A stretch of 64,000 bases of DNA, from contig NC_089422.1 in NCBI RefSeq assembly GCF_013426205.1, forward strand, positions 4,154,001 to 4,218,000, read 5' to 3'. The notes beneath the pieces were generated by a model that was not told where the DNA came from, made no database searches, and was given only the letters and a program-made list of their open reading frames with translations. The DNA is from Metarhizium brunneum. Its lineage: Eukaryota; Ascomycota; Sordariomycetes; Hypocreales; Clavicipitaceae. Positions 58,645-64,000 of the stretch are shown here, piece after piece. The position numbers were made by a program, and so were the translations under genes. The number at the start of each line of letters is the position of its first letter. Position 1 is the stretch's first letter.

Positions 58645-59821
58645 TTACTCGTTATAATGGTAAACCTAATTCAAGTCAGTCTCGTCGTTACGCCACTTCA
58701 ACTGACGCCGTGCGTACCTTGTAGTTGGGGAGACCGTAAGGCTGCCATCCTAATCTCTTGGCCATCTTGGCAAAGCCTTCGGTCTCAATGAGATGGTAAA
58801 AGGAAAACGGGGGAAACATGGCGCCGTCGCGGTGGACATCGGCCTTGACCAGCAAAGCAGTCCCTCCCACGCCGTCAAGAGGAATAGCAAGACTCTGGTC
58901 ACCACCGTCGGTGGCCAGGTGAGCCATTAGAGTGCGATATGTGGCCATTTCGGGGTATCCCTCGAGCAAAATGTCGTCAGGACCCATCTTGGAAGCCATC
59001 TGCATAGCGATATCACTGTCTTGCCAGCTATTGTAATCGTATGGCCGTTCGTCCATCTTTTTCTTGTCGTCGTTGTAGAAGCGCTGGAAGCAGTTGGGAA
59101 CAATGACGTCCTTGTTGTGCTGGGCAAGATCTTGGATCAAGCTTGCTGGAGTCTCGACAACGTCAGAGTCGAGCCACAGGACCCAGGAAGTCGCAGGACC
59201 CAGAGTGGTGAAGAGCAGAGAGTTGCGAGCCTTGGCCATGACTGCCCTCCTTGGCTTCTGGTTGGCCATCTTGTGGCGCTCACTCTCATCCTGTGATTCA
59301 ACGGCTGGGTCAAAATCCTGGCGCAGGATGATGATGCTCTTGAAACGATCCTTGCCCGGGCCGCGCTTTTGGGTCTTCTGGATCTGCTGCTGCAGGGCGG
59401 CGGTGGCAGCATTGCCCTCCTTGGTCTTGGGGAGGATGAAGCCGAGGGTGATGAGCTCGTGAGGGTAGCTCAGGCGAAGCAGATTGTCCCAATACTCCTG
59501 GTAGAAGCGCGCCATTGGTGACAAGATCAGGACATGTTCTTGGTTCTCGATGGGATTCGCAGTAATTGTGACATTATTAAGGTTGTATCGAATAACGGGC
59601 GGGGGGCCGGTCTGCAGACCAGACTTGGAAGAGGACTTCTTGTACGGTGAGGTAGGCGGCGAGAGGTGATGCTGAGCTGTGACGGAGGGCAATTTGCTCG
59701 GCGTGGTCTTGGTTGAGGGAGAGACAAGAAAGAACAGGATGAAGATGCAGAGAACGAGGCCAAGAAGGAGAGTCAAGGGATTCGCCTTCTTGAGGCGGAC
59801 TGACCCCATGGGTCGAGCCAT
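58645..59821 (-). CDS. ANP1: Anp1-type Golgi mannosyltransferase (mannan polymerase II subunit)
   Basis: Two exons on the minus strand, 59821-58718 and 58665-58645, give 374 aa. The 52-bp intron has GTACGC, a GACTGAC branch and TTAG; the second exon is just six codons plus stop and gives the conserved end NYKVYHYNE. Without it the frame reads 9 unrelated residues. A type II membrane anchor (about residues 14-35) follows a short basic tail. The catalytic DSD (218-220) is in VLWLDSDVVETP, and EHVLILSPMARF and YHLIETEGFAKMAKRLGW are family blocks. Anp1, Mnn9 and Van1 form the cis-Golgi mannan polymerases that extend alpha-1,6-mannan on N-glycans. Assignment to Anp1 rather than Van1 rests on the VYHYNE tail. 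Confidence 0.9.
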
Positions 59822-60678
59822 GGAGGCTGTATCTGCGCGGGAACAGGAAGAACCAAGAAACTACGCGCCTAGTCGTCTCGATGTGCGTTGAGATGGCTTG
59901 GAACGACGCTGGGATAACGTTGACGGATTGCGACAAAACGCGGCGTGGCCTACGCAGATGACAGGGGCATCAAGCAACGGCAGCCAGTGCAACCGGCCAG
60001 GACACGCAATGAATTGTGCGGTCGTCGAACGGGTCGGCGCAATGTGTCGGGAAACAAAAAGAGGCAACAGGCAGGCTGCAAGCCAGCAGTGAAATGAATT
60101 GTGGTTGTTGATGCGAGTAATAAGGGACTGGACTAAAGGAATCATCAAGCGAAGCGAGCCTGGGAAAATAAGTACGAGGCGATGCACCATAGAATTGAAG
60201 CCCGTCCCAGCGGCGCGCCCCATAAATCAGGTACCTCCTACTCAAGTACCGAGCTCCAGTGTCTGACGGGCTGGCCTGGTGGTCTGGTGGTTCTGGTGGC
60301 CTGGTGGTCTCTGGTGCAGCTTGCCCAGCCTCCTGGGCCGTACGTCAGCAACAGTCTGGTGCCATGCCAGCATCAGAGTACCGCACATCTAGGTACCTCC
60401 TCAAGTACTAGGTGCCCTCTCAGCCCGCTGCATCTTGACATGTGGCCATTCTGGGTCGGCCGTACCGACTAGCACCACCCAGGAACGCCCTCCACTGTAC
60501 AACTCGGGCAAAAACTGGGGCTTCTGTTCCTCTGAGCTTCGCCAACGCCGATCCTGGAGACTCGCCAGGCTCCTTATCCAGAATTCTCCGTCCTCTTGAT
60601 CCCAGCATATATCCTGTGCTGTCCTGTGCTGTCGCAACACATTGCAACTCGCAAGGAGCCCTCACTGCACTGCCCACA
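59822..60678. promoter_or_regulatory. Divergent promoter of ANP1 and the Yra1-type gene
   Basis: About 860 bp between two start codons. It holds a CTGGTGGT tandem (about 60275-60315) and TACCTCCTCAAGTAC-type repeats (60231-60250 and 60394-60410). No gene supported. Confidence 0.55.
60275..60318. repeat. CTGGTGGT imperfect tandem
   Basis: Five to six CTGGTGG units in a row with small variations. It lies in the divergent ANP1/Yra1 promoter region and has no assignable function. Confidence 0.75.
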
Positions 60679-62204
60679 ATGGCTCAGAATATGGACCGTG
60701 GCCTTGACGAGATCATTGCTGAAAAGGTATGTTTTTGTGCCCGACTCGCCAAAACCTCGAGCAGCCTGACAAAACCATCCAGCGAACCAATGGCCCTCGA
60801 AACCGACGCGGCGGTCGAGATACCCGCCGTCGCGACCGTAATGACTATCCCCGGGACGGGGTAAGAAAGGTGGTCTATTTCCCTTCCACTGCCTGAATCT
60901 CCAGACCCTCGAGAGTCGAGACCCTGTTGTGCTGACCTTGCCGCCTTGCAGGTTGCATCATCCTCCTCTCCTCGCAACTGTCTACCCGGCGGGTTGCCTT
61001 GGCCCGCCTCTCATTCTGTCGAATCGATGCATACAGCGCCTTGACGATGCCGACAGCAATAATCCTCTCCTAGACCTATCGCTAACCAGCTCTTTTGCCT
61101 CCCTTCAACAGTCAACCCGCGATGATCGCCGCAATATAGACAGGTCCGTCTTGTGCTTACAGCTTCTTGCGCTGCCCGAATTTCATCAAGCTAACCTGCT
61201 TTTGTAGTGAATGGGTTCACGACCGATACGATGAGAGCGGTAAGAACCGACGACGGTGTCATCAGCTTTACTTGCCATCACAAGCTCATCTACTTGTGCA
61301 GAATCTCGTCGTGGCCCCGCACCTCGACGTCGTCGCGAATCTCCAGTCAGGTATGCCATGGATCCCCAGATGCTTAGTTTTTGTACCACAGGCTGACCCT
61401 AGCCACCACAGTGACAATAAAGGATCGAAAATCCGTGCCGAGAATATCCATTACGATCTCACAGAGGAGGATCTAGATGTACGTCACGCAAAGACCATGC
61501 ACGTTCCTGCAGTGCAACCTAACATGACTATAGGAACTCTTTGCTAGGATTGGTCGTGTTTCGAAGCTCAACTTGCGATATGACCGCGCAGGGCGCTCAG
61601 AGGGCGTCGCATATGTCACATATGAGCAAAGGGAAGATGCTGAGGAAGCTATTAAACAGTTTGACGGCGCAAACGCCAACGGTGAGTTTTATTGCTCCCA
61701 AACCCCCCAGCCAAGAGCGCTTCTAATTGGACTTGACAAGGGCAACCGATCCGCCTCACGCTACTCCCTTCACGGAATCCATTCGATACTGCAGTTATGC
61801 CTGGCCGTCCACTGGCGGAGCGGATTTCAGCCCCCGGTGGCAGAGCCCGCTCCACTTCCCCTCGCCGCAGACTTGAAGACGAGGACGCTGCCCGCAAGGG
61901 AATTGATAGATATATCCCTGGAAGACGCTCCAGAAGCCCTATGCCCCGACGCTCAGGTGGTCGCGGAGGACGTCGTCCTGGTGCTCGGCGTGAGGGCGGG
62001 AACAATAGCAACGAAGGTGGTCGTGGCGGTCGTGGCAACCCAAGGGGGAAGAAGACGCAGGAAGAACTCGATGCTGAAATGGCAGATTACTTTGGGGGGA
62101 GTGGTCATGACTCTGCTGCGGCGGATGCTCCGGCTAACGGTGCAGCGCCGGCCACCGAAGCTGCCCCGGCTGCGGTCACTGACGATATCGACATGATCGA
62201 ATAG
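60679..62204 (+). CDS. Yra1/ALY (REF) mRNA-export adaptor with one RRM
   Basis: Eight exons: 60679-60726, 60783-60860, 61112-61143, 61208-61239, 61302-61350, 61412-61478, 61534-61681 and 61741-62204, giving 305 aa. Every border keeps frame and most introns have a CTAAC or CTGAC branch. Start MDRGLDEIIAEK is the REF N-terminal box (LDDII). Then an Arg-rich segment, one RRM (about residues 86-157, with IHYDLTEEDLDELF and RSEGVAYVTYE), and an RGG-type Gly/Arg tail. The TREX adaptor links nuclear mRNPs to the export receptor Mex67. An alternative donor 9 nt downstream (60870, GTGGTC) would add VRK before STRDD; GTAAGA at 60861 is the better site, but the conserved sequence may include VRK. Intron 2 (60861-61111, 251 bp) is much longer than the others. 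Confidence 0.88.
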
Positions 62205-62686
62205 TGGCTGTTTTTTTCTTTTTCTTTTTGAATCACCCATGTATAACACCTGAAATGTTGATTGTTGTCGGTTTTCCGGCTTTGGCGAAGGAATAGCTCT
62301 GTTAGTGCGTGTGGAAAATTCCGTTTCGTATCTGTGTTTTTATCCAAGATCCAAGACGAGTCCGGTTCGCTGGTACACATGGCGGCGCTCTCGTACTATC
62401 CCCGTAGATATTCACCTGATGACTATTTCGGCTCCATTTCACATCATGTGTCGTTAGTAAAACTGCCATGCAATCCATGTGTATTGTTGTACTATATAAG
62501 CAAAGTCACGACCTACCTACCCAAGCCCATGCGATGCAATGCAACATTTGCCAGACGCCAAAACATGATCGACCGATCCCCCGTCGGCCACTAAGCCCAA
62601 AAACTAAAAAAGAAAGAACCTTCCCTAGACTATGGGTGCCGGCTAGAGGCGGCATATGTACATATATACGGTTATTACAGACAGAT
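62205..62686. other. Convergent 3' spacer
   Basis: 482 bp between the stop codons of the Yra1-type gene and the LSD1-type gene, AT-rich, without genes or notable repeats. Confidence 0.55.
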
Positions 62687-64000
62687 TTACACGTCCATGT
62701 CCGCGTCACGCCCTTCCGCATAACTGACCTGCTTAGCACGCCGATACTTGTTAGGGGTGCCTTGCTCTTCGCGCAATTCCTCCGGCCCAGGCACGCTAGG
62801 ATGCGCTCTTTCGTACTCGGCTCGGAGGGCAATAGCCTTCTGGTCCCATTCATGGACCGTTGCATTGTACACCTGGAGAGCTGTATTATATGCCTTCTTC
62901 TGCTCCGCGGCCTGTTCCTCGTATGGCTGCCGTTGCTCCGGCGGGGTCTCTTTCCACATCTTGGACGTCATCATGCGCACTTCATTGGGGAAACTACGTG
63001 CCTTTCCTGGCTTGCGGTTCTCTTCGCAGCGCTTGCGGGCTTCTTCACTGTGCTCTTTGCTGTAGAGAAGGTAGGCGTTTCCTGCGACCTTGTTGGGGCG
63101 AAGGGGCCGCTCGCCTATTTGGCCTCGGATGTGGTCCCAGACCTCGAGTTCGTAGGCTTCGAGGCGTGCTTGCCGGGGGTCTTTTGCTGCTTCTTTGCGT
63201 TTTTGTAAGAGAAGAGAGTCCTTTGGCAGGATGAGTGGTGTAGGGACTTCGATGGGACCGAGGATGCTCTCTAGAACCTCGGAAGCCGCCCGCAGCCCAG
63301 ACAGATATGCGCCGTGAACTGTGGCCGGGTGTGTGCCAATAGTGTGCTCTCCGGCAAAAACGAGGTTGCCAACGGATCGGGCCATGCTGTTATAGTCTTC
63401 TGGTTGCATCCCTGGGGCTGCAGATGAGTAGCTCCCCCTGGCAAATCGATCGGAGCCCCAGCGGGTGATTACAGACTCGACTGGATATGGAACCTTATTT
63501 CCAAATACGCCACGAAGAATCTCAGTGGCTTCCTCGACCAGGCTTTCATTATTGGAGCGTTCAGTTTCGAAGCCAGCATCCCCAGCCATTAGAGCAATCA
63601 GGCATGGAAGTCCAGTGGTGTGCGTAACATTGAACCACTGGAAGAAGCGGCCGCGATTGAGGGCGTAGTCTTCCTGTGATGTGCTGTATCTATTCGGAGA
63701 GTTTCTCAAAACTCCAAAGATGTGTCGCTGGGGATCCCAAAATATCTCATCGTAAACAAGCACAACTTTGTTCAGGATGCCGAATCCCAAGCGTTCTATC
63801 GCACCAAGTTTCCAAGCAGGCAATGCAGGTTCAAAATTGATACTCCCTTGCTTGAGGACGCCAAGGGGTACGGTACAAACGATATTGTCGGCGCTGACGC
63901 TGACGCCATCTTCAGATTCGATGGTTGCCGGGCCCTCAAAGCTTGTGCTTTGATACTTGATAGATTTTACTGCAAACTTTGTAGATAGGTCAAGGGGCGT
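62687..64000 (-). CDS. LSD1-type histone demethylase with C-terminal HMG box (partial, N-terminus beyond window)
   Basis: The frame is open from the right edge (64000) to the stop at 62687: 437 codons of the C-terminal part, no intron seen. It starts inside the flavin amine-oxidase domain (VCTVPLGVLKQG, FGILNKVVLVYD) and includes the FAD-contact block NLVFAGEHTIGTHPATVHGAYLSG. After a Lys/Arg-rich linker an HMG box follows, encoded at about 63110-62850 (RPNKVAGNAYLLYSKE, FPNEVRMMTSKMWKETPPEQRQPYEEQA). The order amine oxidase then HMG box is that of fungal LSD1 homologs such as fission yeast Lsd1/Lsd2; a SWIRM domain is expected upstream, outside this window. The protein would act on histone H3 in the nucleus. 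A short acidic tail ends it. Confidence 0.93.
   Translation of the reverse strand, partial: TPLDLSTKFAVKSIKYQSTSFEGPATIESEDGVSVSADNIVCTVPLGVLKQGSINFEPALPAWKLGAIERLGFGILNKVVLVYDEIFWDPQRHIFGVLRNSPNRYSTSQEDYALNRGRFFQWFNVTHTTGLPCLIALMAGDAGFETERSNNESLVEEATEILRGVFGNKVPYPVESVITRWGSDRFARGSYSSAAPGMQPEDYNSMARSVGNLVFAGEHTIGTHPATVHGAYLSGLRAASEVLESILGPIEVPTPLILPKDSLLLQKRKEAAKDPRQARLEAYELEVWDHIRGQIGERPLRPNKVAGNAYLLYSKEHSEEARKRCEENRKPGKARSFPNEVRMMTSKMWKETPPEQRQPYEEQAAEQKKAYNTALQVYNATVHEWDQKAIALRAEYERAHPSVPGPEELREEQGTPNKYRRAKQVSYAEGRDADMDV

Noticed and set aside
58691..58720. Unspliced C-terminus of the Anp1 protein (KVRTASVEVA)
   Set aside because: Splicing to the 21-nt exon gives the conserved VYHYNE end, so the read-through tail is likely an artefact.

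Overview
The window is nuclear DNA of a filamentous ascomycete. Genes have short introns (52-250 bp) with GT(AC)-AG borders and CTAAC/CTGAC branch sites about 10-20 bp before the acceptor. The proteins match Pezizomycotina families: an Msn2-type C2H2 factor, an LSD1-type oxidase fused to an HMG box, an Anp1 mannosyltransferase and Pex4. A Sordariomycete, probably Hypocreales, is the best guess from protein character and from the many intergenic copies of TACTCCGTAC. The species cannot be read from the sequence alone.

Layout. 1-8.3 kb is gene-poor and ends in the long pyrimidine-rich leader of MSN2 (8416-10178). 10.2-14.5 kb holds no convincing gene. 14.5-21.3 kb carries DPH6, a DUF202 membrane protein and the helicase HCS1, all on the + strand. 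21.3-25.5 kb is again empty, followed by an uncharacterised coiled-coil protein (25531-27686). 28.3-34.8 kb holds OCT1 (-), a MICOS Mic26/27 subunit (+) and DUS2 (-). 34.8-38.4 kb is a gene-poor, motif-rich spacer before a large conserved fungal protein of unknown function (38424-41895). 41.9-45.8 kb is gene-poor. 45.8-64 kb is gene-dense: an OSBP/Osh lipid-transfer protein (+), the small U2AF subunit (-), an ELMO/CED-12 protein (+), a PRA1/Yip3 protein (+), an acidic/basic disordered protein (+), PEX4 (+), ANP1 (-), a Yra1/ALY mRNA-export factor (+) and the 3' part of an LSD1-HMG gene (-) that runs off the right edge.

The genes are housekeeping and regulatory and form no single pathway. They cover mitochondrial import and cristae (OCT1, Mic26/27), Golgi and lipid traffic (Osh, Yip3, Anp1), RNA processing and modification (U2AF, Yra1, Dus2), translation-factor modification (Dph6), peroxisomes (Pex4), and chromatin or stress control (LSD1, Msn2). 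I found no tRNA, rRNA, CRISPR, intact transposon or secondary-metabolite cluster. Exon borders below were worked out by eye from splice signals, reading frame and family sequence; none has transcript support here.

The main unexplained signals are the dispersed TACTCCGTAC family confined to spacers, two GC-AG introns (one a stop-free multiple of three), a 7-codon terminal exon in ANP1, two 32-nt exons in the Yra1 gene, an unusually perfect stem-loop in the MSN2 upstream region, and two long unexplained ORFs in spacers.
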